Source: Siphonodentalium dalli
Taxonomy: Eukaryota; Mollusca; Scaphopoda; Gadilida; Siphonodentaliidae
DNA length: 64,000 nucleotides
Reading direction: 5' to 3'
Assembly (NCBI GenBank): GCA_032622095.1
Contig: CP136064.1
Location: 193,595,948 to 193,659,947, forward strand
The notes under the pieces were generated by a model. It had not been told where the DNA came from, searched no databases, and saw only the letters and a program-made list of their open reading frames with translations. The translations under genes and the position numbers were made by a program. Below are positions 42,403 to 54,254 of this stretch, one piece after another (positions within the stretch are counted from its first letter, which is position 1; the number at the start of each line of letters is the position of its first letter).

Positions 42403-42603
42403 TGTGAGAGAGAGAGAGAGAGAGTATATAACTATAATGTGTGCGATGTATGCTGTATTAACGTATAAACAGAAGTCACAATACAATGTAACTCGAACGC
42501 CTTCAGTCGTGTGTGAGTACTGTTCAACTGTCTGTGTGTGAATCGTCTACAGAGTACTGAGTGTGGCTCGTCAGTTAGGCCACACATAAACTGTTCCACG
42601 ACA
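42403..42603 (-). repeat. LTR (5' LTR in element orientation)
   Basis: 201 bp, same ends, longer AG run (about 18 bases). Confidence 0.85.
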
Positions 42604-42608
42604 ATTAC

Positions 42609-43923
42609 CCTGTAAATTATATAGTTATAGCATTTGACTATATAGTAATCATTAAAAAATAAGTTGTCTGATTCTTGTTTGTTGGACCTTATTGCAGTTT
42701 TGACACATAATTCCTGGACATTGATCCTCTTTTGACCTATATTTGATCAAGTGGATATTCATAGTTTACAATATGAGTGCATGGGTTTTATATATTGTTT
42801 GACCATGACCTATTATCATAGGTTAGTGTGGTGTGTGAAACATATCAGCTGCTTATAAGATAACCTTATTGTTTGACCCCTGATATAGATTATAATCCCC
42901 TTTTGACTATATTTAAAAAGGAGATCCCCATACTTTACTATGATTGGTTGAATATATCTGACTTCTTTCAGCTGTTATTTCTCAGCTATTTTTGTAAGTA
43001 TTTGGTTTTAATTTAAATTGATTGAAATAAAGTTGTTATAGGATAGGTCCTGATATTCCTTTATAAAATGAGAGTAATAACCCATATTCTTTAAGCTCTT
43101 TGCATTCGAGTAAAATCCTTCATAAATTTGCCAGTTTGTATTCTGTGATTTTCTGGTCATACTTAAAAAAATGTCATATTTGCCAACCAACATTGTACCT
43201 TGTTTAACTGATATTTAGACCTGAGTTATTTTGATGGAGTTATTGCCCTTTAGACAATATGAGCAGATTACTTACATTAGCTTAAGTGCAATTTTGGAAG
43301 TATTTTAAATAGATTGTGTTCATATTTGAAAATATGTTTATAATAACAGACGCCTCACCTGCATCTTACCCTGTATAATAATTGTGTGTACATATAGGAA
43401 AATATCCCTTATTCATTTGCATAGGAGTATTTGGTGATTGGATACATATCTGATATGGTTATCCTGGAAAATGGAACTGCTAGGGTGTTATTCTATCATT
43501 CTGCTGTTTGATCGTGACCTATCATTTGATTTGAACTTCTTATCCCCATCCTATATCACGGGTCATTTTGGTGGGATATATTATCTGTCGACCAATAACA
43601 TATTTGATTACCCCACTGACCTGCCAGTTTTGATCTATATCTAGATAACAGGATTTCTTGATCCTTTTTTGACCGATATTTGATAAAGGGGATCTTCATA
43701 GTTTACTATAGGATTGCATGGGCTTGATCTGCTGCTTGACCGTGACCTATTATCATAGGTCAGTGTGGGTGTGGGAAACAACAGCTGCTTATCAGATAAG
43801 GTTATCTTTGACCCCCTGACCTAGATTTTTGATCCCCTTTTGACCGATATTTGAAAAAGGTGATCACCATACTTCACTATGGGGTTGTTGGGCTTTGGCT
43901 GTCTGTATTTTACACTACTACTA
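42609..43923. repeat. Two copies of a 240 bp dispersed repeat
   Basis: 42714-42955 and 43650-43895 share GATCC.CTTTTGACC.ATATTTGA, CTTGACC(A/G)TGACCTATTATCATAGGT, CAGCTGCTTAT(A/C)AGATAA and TTTGACCCC. They are in the same direction about 940 bp apart. No ORF; the stretch between the copies holds nothing recognised. Confidence 0.75.
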
Positions 43924-44159
43924 ATGGCACTGCTTTAGCCGAGTTTCTCTGACTCGGAAATGCTATACTTCTTGGTGATGGAAGATGGCACAATTCACAT
44001 TAAATAACTTTGCTGTACATTGGTTGTTGCATAAGACATAAGGGTTATCCTGAATGTTACATCACTCCAACTGCACTGTGCCGAGCCAAAATAAACATGC
44101 ATGGACCCTGCAATAATGAATGTTTACTGATCTACAGTCCGCTCCAAAGATTTCAATAA

Positions 44160-44535
44160 AAATAGAATAGAATATTTGTTGCAATACACTAAGTTACATA
44201 ATGATTAAACATGTAAAACACAAAATGATATACATTGCGTTTAATAAATGTTATATGGGAAACATCGTTATTCGACCACCGTGTCGGGGTTTTCTCTGCA
44301 AATTTACTCAGTTATCAAAGATCCCCTTCTGAGAAAGAACAACCGGACCATGTTGCATATTATTTATAATCTTTACATCATTTCTCATTGTCTTTTGAAA
44401 ATTTTCACTCATTTTCGAAAATTCACAGTCATATATCTTCCATATCTCGATATTGTATTTGCCTTTAGATCGGTGTTTTCATTACACGCAATACAAAAAA
44501 TGTGTTCAACACGTGTTGATCGCACATTTTGAATA
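44160..44535 (-). mobile_element. Small retroposon fragment in the left arm
   Basis: Absent from the right arm, so it is an insertion. On the minus strand it ends with ATTCTATTCTATTTTTATTG, a short tandem tail as LINE copies have. Coding similarity is not clear. Confidence 0.4.
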
Positions 44536-44904
44536 TGTGAATAATACCATGGGATAACGATTGTGCAGCCAATTTAAGGATAAGATATACTGAAATAACA
44601 AGTCATATCAATATGTACTTATTACATAAATAAGTTAATAATTAGGATCATTATGTCCTTTTTTTCAGAAAAAGAAAATGGGAATAAACCATTCCACTCA
44701 TAAAAAGTATAAACTTGTCGCCAAACAGGTGATAGTTGGTCTTCCAAATCTCATTTCCACTGCTTATATGGAGCAAACGTTAGAATCTCGTCAAAATTTC
44801 CCAATATCTGCTCGTGTGGTGTAGCAGGAGAATTTCGTCTTGGCTCGTCTGTATCTGGAATACCTTGCCTATCCATGGACCGCACTTATAAGGCAATAAG
44901 TTAG

Positions 44905-46055
44905 TGATCAATACTAAAAAAGCAACTATATGCTGATACACCCAGAGAACAATGATGACAAATGGAACTTTATAAAGGTTTGCTTAAATAATACGGAAAT
45001 AAATAAAATAGGAAATCTTCAGCACGAATCCTCCACAAAATTCCTAGGAATCCATATAGATGAAAACCTGACTTTCAAAAAACACGTGTCCTCTGTTTGT
45101 TCAAAAATGGTGAATGCCATATACCACATCAATAAAGTTAAACACTTCGTTCCTGGTAGCGCACTTAAAACATTATATTATGCTCTAATACAAAGCCATA
45201 TAGTCTACGGTGTTCAAATATGGGGACATGTCCCTGCGGTCAAAAAAAATTTCATGCTTCAAAAACGCGCAATACGAGTTATATGTAATAAGAAATATAG
45301 AAGCCACACAGAACCTCTCTTTAAAAAAGAAAATATACTCAAAATCTACGACATCCACAAAGTACAAGCGGCTGTTTTCATTCATCATTGGTATCATATG
45401 CGTTTAATAGAATCATTTACCGACATGTTTTCCAAACGGAAAACCGGACCAGCCACCCGGCAAAAGCACCCACTATTTAAAAAAAAAACAAGAACATCTT
45501 GGTCCCAACAACTACCATTTCATTCCTTTCCAACCATATGGAACAACTTAGATAACGAATTTACATCATACCAATCCAGACACACATTTAAACGACGTTT
45601 ACATGCCGATTGCATTAAACAATATGCTGCAACAATTAAATGCAACAATCAAAGATGTCCCGACTGTGTAGTAGCTCCTCAATAAGTGACTTCCCCTATA
45701 CCGCAATCCTCAACCTCACTGAGTACATTCCTACTCGACTTTCAAGGAACAACCCACTGACAAGAAAGAGACAAACCATCGAGTAAACAATTTATCTAGA
45801 CGTATACCCTCCATGTATATAATACAACCATTTTGTGATACATAATTATATAGCCGTGCATTGTACAAGAAATCATGACCGCCTATCATAACATCTTTTC
45901 ATTTTTAATGGGGTGGCAGTAAGACAGTCTAGCCTGACTATGCTACCCCTCGAATATACAACATAATATTTGTCAAATGTATTATGCATTAATATGTGTA
46001 TATTTAAATAAAATATCCTATCCTATCCTATCCTATCCTATCCTATCCTATCCCC
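44905..46055 (+). mobile_element. 5'-truncated LINE, second copy of the (TATCC)n family
   Basis: Truncated inside the RT thumb region; ends with a 3' UTR and a TATCC run (about 46014-46053). Same family as 9431-12377 by protein similarity and tail. Confidence 0.9.
44930..45685 (+). pseudogene. C-terminal part of LINE reverse transcriptase
   Basis: 251 residues from MLIHPENNDDKW to CPDCVVAPQ. Matches the last third of the 10316-12331 protein block by block (STKFLGIHIDENLTF, KVKHF.P..ALKTLYYALIQ, YG.QIWGHVP.VKK, KYRSHT.PLFKKENILKIYD, CNNQRCPDC). It lacks the palm catalytic site, so it is a dead fragment; the Met is internal and not a true start. A one-base change in an A6 run (44917-44922) lies just before it. 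Confidence 0.9.
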
Positions 46056-46479
46056 TTTTGTCGAATCTGTTTCTTCCCCTTTTTTCTTTTTCTGAAAAAT
46101 AGGACATAAAGACCCTAATGATTAACGTATTAATATAATATGTACATATTAGTATGTCTTGTTAGTTCAGTATATCTTTGGTCGGGCAATTGCTATCCCA
46201 TACAGTATAGTATTCACATATTGGAATCTTTGGAACAGACTGTTGATTAGTAAAAATTCATTATTTCTGAGTCCATGCCTATTTTGAATCACCACAGTGC
46301 AGTTGGAGTGATAAAACATTAATTCAGGATAACTATTATGTGTATGCAACAATCAATGTACAGCCAAGTTATTTTGTGTTAATTGTGCCATCTTACCATC
46401 ACCAAGAAGTAAGGCATTTGCGAGTCAGAGAAACTCCGACTAAAGCAGTGCCATTTTATATACCAAAAAGTGTTAAACT

Positions 46480-47753
46480 CCATTTTAATAATCGTACTCC
46501 TATGTAGTCACTCGGAGGAGCCTCGCTGACTGTCACATTTCAGCTTCGTTGACAAATCATCGCTACACCACCCTTCACGTTTACCTCCGTCGGATGCTTA
46601 TTTTGGGCAAAAATTTCTGGGGCTGCTTGGGGTAATATTTGGCTTCAAGTACATTCAATCGTAAATAGCGATTACTCTATTTTTCCGTCCAAAATATTGG
46701 ATGTTTTGTCAACAGTGCCGGTATTTCGTCATGGGTGACTATTTTCTGACACACCTACAGCATTATGTATCGTTTTCTCTGTCGTTCCACCACTTACTGC
46801 GTGCTGGTCAATAACCATATTACTGGGCAAGCCTAAAACAGATAACACATACCTCTCCATTTGTCCGGAATCTTTGGTTCAGTGCTGAACACTATATTTA
46901 TTGTCTCCAAAAGTGCCTCATTGGCTGCTCGGAGCGGCCTCCATTGCTCGGAGCGGCTCTCTCATCTTAAAGCTTGGTCCTGGTACTCAACACTCCAAAA
47001 TATGGCGACAATGACCCCCTTCAGTCATACTTTGGCTAAATTTAGCATTATCGCATGGGTTCGTGCAAAACGACATCAATGATCTATCAAACGTGCAAAA
47101 AGACATAACATGATCTCCCAAATGATCAAGAAACGTTTTAACAGGTTACATGGAATACAATTGAAGTGACGAAACGGGATTCCCTAAGTGTGTAATATGC
47201 CCATATTTAGCTCTAACCTTCAACATTCCACTTGACCACCGTAAATTCTTGGACAGTAATGTCGTCACCTCTACATTAAAATGTATCTTTCGCCACCCAT
47301 TGTATTCTTGTATCGCTGGTTGTACGTATAGCTCACAAGCGGACTTTACACCAAGTGCTGCCATACTGTCTGTCCATCCAACCGAACAAACTCACTTAAT
47401 CTCCAGCCCACCCCCTCCCCCTGAGCACAATTGCCAGACGAAACAAAATCGATGGCTTCCAGACGTTCAGTCAGATCACCTTGAGCTATCGTAAACTTTA
47501 AAGTAAAAAAGCTGCACTTGTTGTTATTGGAAGATCATGACGTGATACACAAGCGAATCTTTGAGATGCTGAGTGACATTTTGAACATGTTGAGAGACCC
47601 TGGGTGTCTTTGAACGAAACCATGGCACGACAATGACCGATTCAGCCGCAATTATATATAGCTGAAAAGAACATGGCATAACTAATAAAATGATACCTTA
47701 CCATTTGTCTCAGTTTGAATATTATTAGAACAGTTATTAAAACTGAAAACAGG
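46480..47753. other. No gene recognised
   Basis: Mixed sequence with short ORFs (for example 47146-47364 minus, MAALGVKSACELYVQPAI) that I cannot assign. Two GCTCGGAGCGGC strings occur at about 46927 and 46946. Confidence 0.35.
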
Positions 47754-48084
47754 CTGGAGATCAGGCTTGGGGCAATTACTTGTGAATGTAATTAATTACA
47801 ATTACAATTACTTCAACATTTTTCAATTACAATTACAATTCCCATTACATCTATTTCACAATGTAATTAATTACAATTACAATTACTTTGAAATGTAATT
47901 CAATTACAATTACAATTACATTTCAGCACATCATTGAAGTAGGAACACTTTTTATTTATATAAACTCTATTTGATAACAAAACATAAATTTAATACTAGC
48001 AAGACGAAATACACAGTGAAGCACACTTGGTACCGAGCAGCCAATGTACTGAGTCCAGTATAGGTGTTTGTAGAACAGAGCGAA

Positions 48085-48315
48085 TCATGATTTATAGCTG
48101 GTAATTCCAGCGTGTTGCATTGGCAGCTTGTATAGTCGGGGTTGATCTTCTAGAAATTGGAATGATATCAGATATTTATGAACTTTGCTAACTATCTTCA
48201 ATGCTTTGGCATTCTTGATCGATGTTTTTGCATACTGAAAGATCCTAGTAGGTTGTTGATCACTTGCTGATGGTGATTGTGTGACTGGATTCATAGACAT
48301 CTTGATGCTTTCGCT
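48085..48315 (-). pseudogene. Second hAT exon remnant
   Basis: Begins RKHQDVYESSHTITISK in frame with the BED exon and then a stop; another frame (MSMNPVTQSPSASDQQ...) stays open for 71 codons. No RNase H-like catalytic motif. Confidence 0.4.
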
Positions 48316-48687
48316 ATAAAATGAAAATAATAGAGTATTTTAGTAACACACATGTATCCATCATTTAATTATTAAGGGAATAAGACTATCTCAGTAAGTC
48401 AGACACACAGCCAGGCCAATTGTAAAGGACAATGAGATAATCAACACTCTGATTGTTAATTAGAGTCATAAACTTAATTAGCCTTTGTGGCCACCAGCTT
48501 ACTGGTAACACAATGCCTCCACTAGACAGTGCTAATTGGGGGATTATTGAGGCAGATATTTGTCCCCACTTTGTCATTCAGTTGCAAATTAGAAGGGACA
48601 AGAAACAATGCATATACCAATACCACCATATGACTGAAGTTATATGTCAATGGAATTAAACAAAACTAATACATAGAAATGGAAACT

Positions 48688-48830
48688 TACCTTCAGATGT
48701 GTCATAAAATTGGAGGTAACTTTTTTGGAACTGGATATTGTAGTTGGGCAAAGTTTGCACTTCGCTTTCATAGGACACGATGTGTCTTTCTGCAAATTAA
48801 AATGCTGCCAGATTTTTTGTAGACATGTTG
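48688..48830 (-). pseudogene. BED zinc-finger exon of hAT transposase
   Basis: On the minus strand IWQHFNLQKDTSCPMKAKCK, then LCPTTISSSKKVTSNFMTHL, with K and a AAG|GTAAGT donor. Aromatic W-HF, CX2C and the final H-L-K give the BED-type finger; one His may lie beyond the donor. The next exon (from about 48315, after TTATAG) reads RKHQDVYESSHT, the usual continuation, and then meets stops. The DNA-binding part of a transposase is thus kept while the catalytic part is gone. Confidence 0.7.
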
Positions 48831-49378
48831 ATAGCATTAGCAATGGTTGGTATGAATTTCTACCATAGCGTATATACCATAACAGATGGAGATAATGAAA
48901 CATGATCATACGAGTGATATATTATAGTGATCTATTGTCAATTATTTGAAGTTGGTTTCTCATTGTATTTATCAAAACAAGCCTTCTACCTCAAAGGTTA
49001 ACCAATGCTTAAGCAAACAAACAGGAGGTGTCAACAGAATTCACCATTGAGACACAGTGGATAAAAACTCAGTGTTGTGACAACATAGTGATAGCCAGTC
49101 ACCAGTCTAACACTTTGAAATTTGGAAAAAAACATTTGAAGAAACCATTGGATGAATCATGAAAGAGAACTTTGAGAAGAAACAAGTACTTGTGATTTTG
49201 AAGTAATTGAGATTAGACCCTAATTACAATTACAATTACATCCTAACCAATTACAATTGCAATTACATGTAATTGAGAATAAATTCAATTACCAATTACA
49301 TGCAATTACTTGAAAAAATGTAATTAATTACAATCAATTACAATTACAAATTACAATTACCCCATCCCTGCTGGAGAT

Positions 49379-50892
49379 AGATACTTTTATGAATTTCACT
49401 ACCGATTTCAACATGGTATATATTTCCTATCGAACGCACAACGTGTTATCATCACATCGTTTCAGTTTAACATAAAATAGGTCCTATTGCAGTTCGATTT
49501 AGACTTTTTCAGAAAAGTGAAACAAAATTGATTTATAGGGGGTAGGGTAATTTTTTGACACATTGTTGCAGTATGGCTACTCAAATGTCGTGATTGTTTG
49601 GCATTGTTGTATCGGACGATAACATGGGAAGTTTTTAAAAACTATAATACTGTTGATCGGAGCAAAATTGTCAAAAAAAACTTTGAATTGTCATGAAAAT
49701 GTTTGGTCAAGTTTTCAAAAGTTCCGGAATTATGTGAAAATAGAAAGGGACATACCACCAGTTCTTATTTTATCGTGACCGTATATATTGCCTGATCATT
49801 ACGCCACATGTGGTGTAAGTTGTTTCGGAGATTTTGATATTCTGTGGTCGACTGGGCGAATGCATTGTGGGAGATTTTTTTTTGTACCTTACCCAATAGA
49901 ATCAGGTAGATGCTGAAATTGTAAAGTTAACGCCACCGGTGTATAATATGTTTTTGAAAATATGACTCAATCGTATCGATAGTCAGGACAGGCTGAAATT
50001 GTAAACTTAAAGTCACCGGTGTAATATGTTGTTGAAAATATAAATAATCTGATAGCCTGAAAATAATGTATAACCCCTGGTGTAGTGAAGTGAATTATGG
50101 GTAATTTTAATTGGAGTGCGCATGCCTGTTCTGTTGGAGTAACCGCTATCTTTTATTTTCTGGTCATCAAGTCAAAATTGTATCGTATACACAATGTTTT
50201 TGTACCGAGGATGTATCGTGACTCGACTCGTTTTCGTGGTCATATATGCCCTATATATAACCTATGATCACGAAAACGAGCAGAATCGCGATATCTGATA
50301 TAATTCCAGGAATCGTACATTCACTTTCAATAGTATAGATTCTCTGAATCTGCCGCGGAATTCCCAAAATTGTAGGCTACTTTCATTTTTAATAGGATTT
50401 TCCGAATTTCCACTTTCACTTTTCACTTTTACCACGCAAAGCGACCTTAGTTGACACAGGTATATGGCACACTGGCTGAGTCCATGACAAATAGTTTATG
50501 TAGCATTGCTTCTTTCATTTAATTAAAGCTCACCTCGTTAAAACGCATGTCAATCGTATTTGTTTACAAATTGCATTGGGTGCGACGATTTGCAGTAGGG
50601 CCCTATTTGCGGTGGTCACTTTGCGGAAGTCCCCGAATTCGCGGACGTCCCCTAAAATGGGCGATATATGTAGATTTTAATGAGGGAACGGGTGCGTATA
50701 TGTCAACTGATACCTATTTTAAACAAATAACGACACGATCATCATAATAGAGGTCTGTTCTATCAATTATATATACGCCGAGTTCACTTGGTACAAATCA
50801 AACGGCGATAAATATTCTCGTGTGCCAGAAGGACTCCTTAAAGTTGTAAATAAGATGAATATTTATTAGATGTTATTTAACAAGTCAATCAA
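49379..50892. other. No gene; short direct repeat and a hairpin
   Basis: GCTGAAATTGTAAA.TTAA, (G/T)CACCGGTGTA and GAAAATAT recur at about 49911-49962 and 49990-50041. A hairpin with arms CTCGTTTTCGTG / CACGAAAACGAG lies at about 50226-50280. Confidence 0.5.
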
Positions 50893-50948
50893 ATAATATT
50901 ATTCATTAGTTAGCGCCTATATTAGCGCTAACTAATGAATAATATTTT
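50893..50948. repeat. Perfect palindrome
   Basis: AATATTATTCATTAGTTAGC and GC, loop CTATATTA, then the complement. It stands immediately left of the first SINE-like repeat at 50971. Confidence 0.85.
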
Positions 50949-50968
50949 ATATTATAATTATATTATAA

Positions 50969-51897
50969 CTAGCCGATGAGCCCGACGTTGTCCGGGCTAT
51001 TCAAAAACCAAATTTCAAGTCGATAGCTCTACCCGTTTCCGAGATCTGGTATGCGTGAAGCTGGCGTCGCACGGGCTCGGCGACCCGATAAAATTCGTAT
51101 CCGGGGCAAGATACATTCACATACCAAATTTCAAGTCGATAGCTCCACCCGTTTCCTAGATCTGGTCTGCGCATGCGCGAAGCTGGCGTCGCACGGGCTC
51201 GGCGACCCGATAAAATTCGTATCCGGGGCAAGATACATTCACATAGCAAATTTCAAGTCGATAGCTCCACCCGTTTCCGAGATCTCGTCTGCGCATGCGC
51301 GAAGCGGGCGACGCACGGGCTCGCCAATACGACAACGACGACCGCCTGTTCAAACTACACACACGTACCAAGTTTCGTCCCGATCGGTCGAGAATCGTAG
51401 ATTTGTATAAATGACAGACATACATACATACATACAGACATACAGACAGACAGACAGAGGTCTTCAAAGTATATAGGAGACTAGCCGATGAGCCCGACGT
51501 TGTCCGGGCTATTAAAAAACCAAATTTCAAGTCGATAGCTCTACCCAGCCCGACGTTGTCCGGGCTATTCAAAAACCAAATTTCAAGTCGATAGCTCTAC
51601 CCGTTTCCGAGATCTGGTCTGCGCATGCGCGAAGCTGGTTTCGCACGGGCTCGGCGACCCGATAAAATTCGTATCCCGGGCAAGATACATTCACATACCA
51701 AATTTCAAGTCGATAGCTCCACCAGTTTCCGAGATCTCGTCTGCGCATGCGCTGCACGGGCGTCGCACGGGGTCGCTAATACGACAACGACGACCGTACC
51801 AAGTTTTGTCCCGATCGGTCGAGAATCGTAGATTTGTATTAATGACAGACAGACAAACAAACAAACAGACAGAGGTCTTCAAAATATATATGATATT
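50969..51897. repeat. Two tandem SINE-like repeats with (ACAG)n tails
   Basis: Each copy begins CTAGCCGATGAGCCCGACGT, has 2-3 internal units of about 120 bp (CCAAATTTCAAGTCGATAGC ... CGACCCGATAAAATTCGTAT), then ACCAAGTTT.GTCCCGATCGG, GAATCGTAGATTTGTAT and a GACAGACA/ACATACAT tail ending GGTCTTCAAA.TATAT. Copy 1 about 50969-51479, copy 2 about 51480-51897, with a partial restart at 51547. No convincing protein; the long ORFs come from the internal repeats. Confidence 0.8.
51169..51180. promoter_or_regulatory. NRF-1-like palindrome TGCGCATGCGCG
   Basis: Matches the known NRF-1 consensus (YGCGCAYGCGCR). Further copies in the same repeat family at 51290-51301, 51620-51631 and (weaker) 51742-51752, and an unrelated one at 39866-39877. 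Function inferred from the motif only. Confidence 0.35.
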
Positions 51898-52637
51898 TAT
51901 ATTTATGGCTAATAATATGACCTTGGTGGCGTTACCATTTCTGACTATGGTTTTCTTGTTATATGTGTCAAACATATATACCAACGACATAAACATACAG
52001 TCACAGGCCTCTGTTACCTGACCATAGATAGAGAACAAATATACGTCGAGACTCTGAGTTGTCTCCTACTTCACTCAACCTTTGGAATCTCTATAAACGG
52101 ATATTAGTGGCACTGTGACCGACAGGAGAAAACTGCCTGGCATTTTGATATAGAAATGAAAAATACGAGTGGGCGCAACGAAATCTAAAAATAAGTCGGT
52201 GGTTTCTGGTAGTCTACATACCGACATGTATTTTGCTCTGTTAAAATAATGTCTGATTGATCTATAAAAGGCGTACTTAATTGAAATATTCAAGTCATTT
52301 CGCCATGTCTGGATATAGGTGTGTCTGTCATGTTTTATTTCATAGCCGTGGTGAATAATACATTTACGCCAGGGACCGTTTGTTCTAACAAAACATATGA
52401 CATCCCTATTGAATTTAAATTATTTTGTGCAAAATTGATTCATGCATGGGTTTTTTATTATTGTTCATAGCCGCGTTCAGAATTATATAGGTGATATAGG
52501 TTAAGTGGTAGTATCGAGCATTCCACTGTGATAATTCTACTCCAGTAACTTAACAGTTTTTATGTTATCATCATAGTTATCGGGTACAAACCAGTTTCCC
52601 GGGAACTTTCCCCATATACAAATTTATCCGATGTTAA
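51898..52637. other. No gene recognised
   Basis: AT-rich, nothing supported. The short minus-strand ORF at 52075-52293 has no known motif. Confidence 0.35.
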
Positions 52638-53162
52638 AGGCACTGGCGGCGTTCGTTGAAGAAATATTCATATTTTTTCAAATCGCCATCAACAGAAGGA
52701 ATATTAAAATATATATAGTTTTGTTCATATGCCAAACATAATCAGCGCGTAAATTGTATAATTATTGTCGTCAAGACGTACGATGGTGTAAGTAAACAAG
52801 AGCCTGCTCGTGTTACAGAAGTTTTGATTCTGTTTACATAACACAACGCAATTCTATTGGTTAATCACACAAAAATTATATAAACGCTCTTTATTATTTC
52901 CATATCAGGAAAACAGTAAAAAATAACGCTCTTTGTGTTTACCATATCCGGATATAAACAAAAGCCAGGTTCTGTAACGTTTTTTGCTTTTGTTTACATC
53001 ACAAAGAAAAAAACATTTGACAATAACATACTGTTTATGCCATATTTCTGATTGGTAAAAGAACAAAGTTTGTCTATATTTTACTATTATTTCTGTTTAT
53101 GGCGGTTTTTGCCGGAGGTGAATATTGTAACAGCATACCCACCGCCAACGCCACCCGTATCT
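52638..53162. mobile_element. TTAA miniature element, complete copy
   Basis: TTAA at 52634-52637 and 53163-53166. Ends AGGCACTGGCGGCGTT / AACGCCACCCGTATCT. Internal landmarks AACGCTCTTT, GTTTACATAACACAACGCAA, AAAGCCAGGTTCTGTAAC and TATGGCGGTTTTTGCCGG. Opposite orientation to the copy at 62676. Confidence 0.9.
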
Positions 53163-54254
53163 TTAATTTATGAAGTTTAAGCATAAATCGAACAAACCAT
53201 AGTTCTAATTTTTTGAAGCAGGTAAAATTTTCGTGTCCCCAGATTATGTCGCTATGATTATTATTGATTTTTCGTATATCTGCAAATTTGTTTCAAGATG
53301 CAGTTAATCTGATAGGATTAGTATGGACGGGTGGGGTTAATAGTTATTGTTGTGGTGGTGTTTAAATAGCTCATCTTCTTATGGTGTGCCATTCTAGTGC
53401 AGCAACACTTCTAAAATTGTGTTGTTTCCCCAGCTATTGTCTGACAAAACACAATAGAGAGGCGAGAATTATTAGCGCGCACCGCGTGTATACTGTTCAT
53501 CAAACAACATTGTGATGCCCTATAATATAATATAAATATTTAATAGCCCCCCCCCCACTCACACTGAAAAACCATTTTCCACTGTTGCACACCATGTATT
53601 GTATTGTATAATTATGTATTATCTTCTCATAATATCATGTAACATGATTTACTTGAGAAATAAACATTTGAACTTTGAACTTTGAACTTTGTTCTGCAAA
53701 TTATTGATAGCTGTGGTCCGATGGGGATTTTATTTATAGATAATTGTTTTTTTCCGGTAGGCCGAGTCCGGTAAAAGGTGTAGTTGGGAATTTCAATTTC
53801 GTTTATTGTCCTTTACATTATTTCGGCCAATTTGGCCGGTTACTTCATGTGAGTTTTTCATCTGACGTGTGTGTCGGAATAATGATGTGGAGGATTTATG
53901 TAAATGTTAGCCCAAACTACATTTCCAAGTAACGATGGTTTTGTTGTTTATTTTGAGGAATAATACCGCGTCAGATGAATTCAGCCCAAATATGTTAACA
54001 GTTGTCGTGTAAAACATTCGGCAGTAAGTTAGCGTTATTTAGTATTTGTGGATGTCCTTTAACATGGGGAAAATAGACTACTGCGCTTGAACGAGCATGT
54101 GAATTGTCGTTTTTAATGTATAGCAACTTTATAATCAATAACAGAGGCATTCTCTGTCAAATAAGGTCGCTCTATTTACGATACCAATTGGGGAACTTTG
54201 TAAATTAAATTTCGCGTAAACTTAACCTGCTGCAAATAGAAAAGGTGTCGGAAT
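53163..54254. other. No gene; retroposon-type tail at 53667-53694
   Basis: A heptanucleotide run TTTGAACTTTGAACTTTGAAC follows an AATAAA signal at about 53659, as in retroposon 3' ends. C9 run at 53549-53558. The rest is unremarkable. Confidence 0.45.

Larger units (their letters stand above)
41212..42603 (-). mobile_element. Short non-autonomous LTR retrotransposon
   Basis: Direct LTRs 41212-41404 and 42403-42603 start TGTGAGAGAG and end CCACGACA. The 5 bp ATTAC is present on both outer sides (41207-41211 and 42604-42608). On the minus strand, the sequence right after the LTR is TTGGTCCCTCGAACCGGA, a plausible tRNA primer-binding site starting TGG, and GGGAGGA stands before the other LTR as a short polypurine tract; this sets the orientation. 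The interior is about 1 kb, far too short for gag-pol. Confidence 0.85.
43924..46460. mobile_element. Large inverted repeat with a LINE in its centre
   Basis: Left arm 43924-44690 and right arm 46070-46460 are inverted copies: GGCACTGCTTTAG...GAGTTTCTCTGACTCG, CACTCCAACTGCACTGTG, GATATACTGAA.TAACAAG and TTTTTCAGAAAAAGAAAA recur as complements. The left arm has an extra ~370 bp (44160-44535). The two arms likely form a foldback or long-TIR DNA transposon. Target duplications not identified. Confidence 0.65.
47762..49370 (-). mobile_element. hAT element, internally deleted, 8 bp TSD
   Basis: CTGGAGAT flanks both sides (47754-47761 and 49371-49378). Ends CAGGCTTGGGGCAATTAC / GTAATTACCCCATCCCTG fit hAT TIRs (CAG...CTG; the complement of the right tip is CAGGGATGGGG). 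Both ends carry dense AATTACAATTAC subterminal repeats (47785-47930 and 49218-49366). A BED-finger exon and the start of a following exon remain; the catalytic region is missing. Confidence 0.9.

Noticed and set aside
42383-42403. tRNA gene fragment (GGTTCGAGGGACC)
   Set aside because: It lies exactly beside the LTR and reads as the primer-binding site; there is no cloverleaf.
50971-51030. Hammerhead ribozyme (CCGATGAG followed by a GCCCG/CGGGC stem)
   Set aside because: After the stem the sequence is TATTC instead of the needed GAAA, so the catalytic core is not present.
51001-51831. Long ORFs on both strands with Arg-rich repeats
   Set aside because: Both strands are open because of the GC-rich tandem units; no codon pattern or domain.
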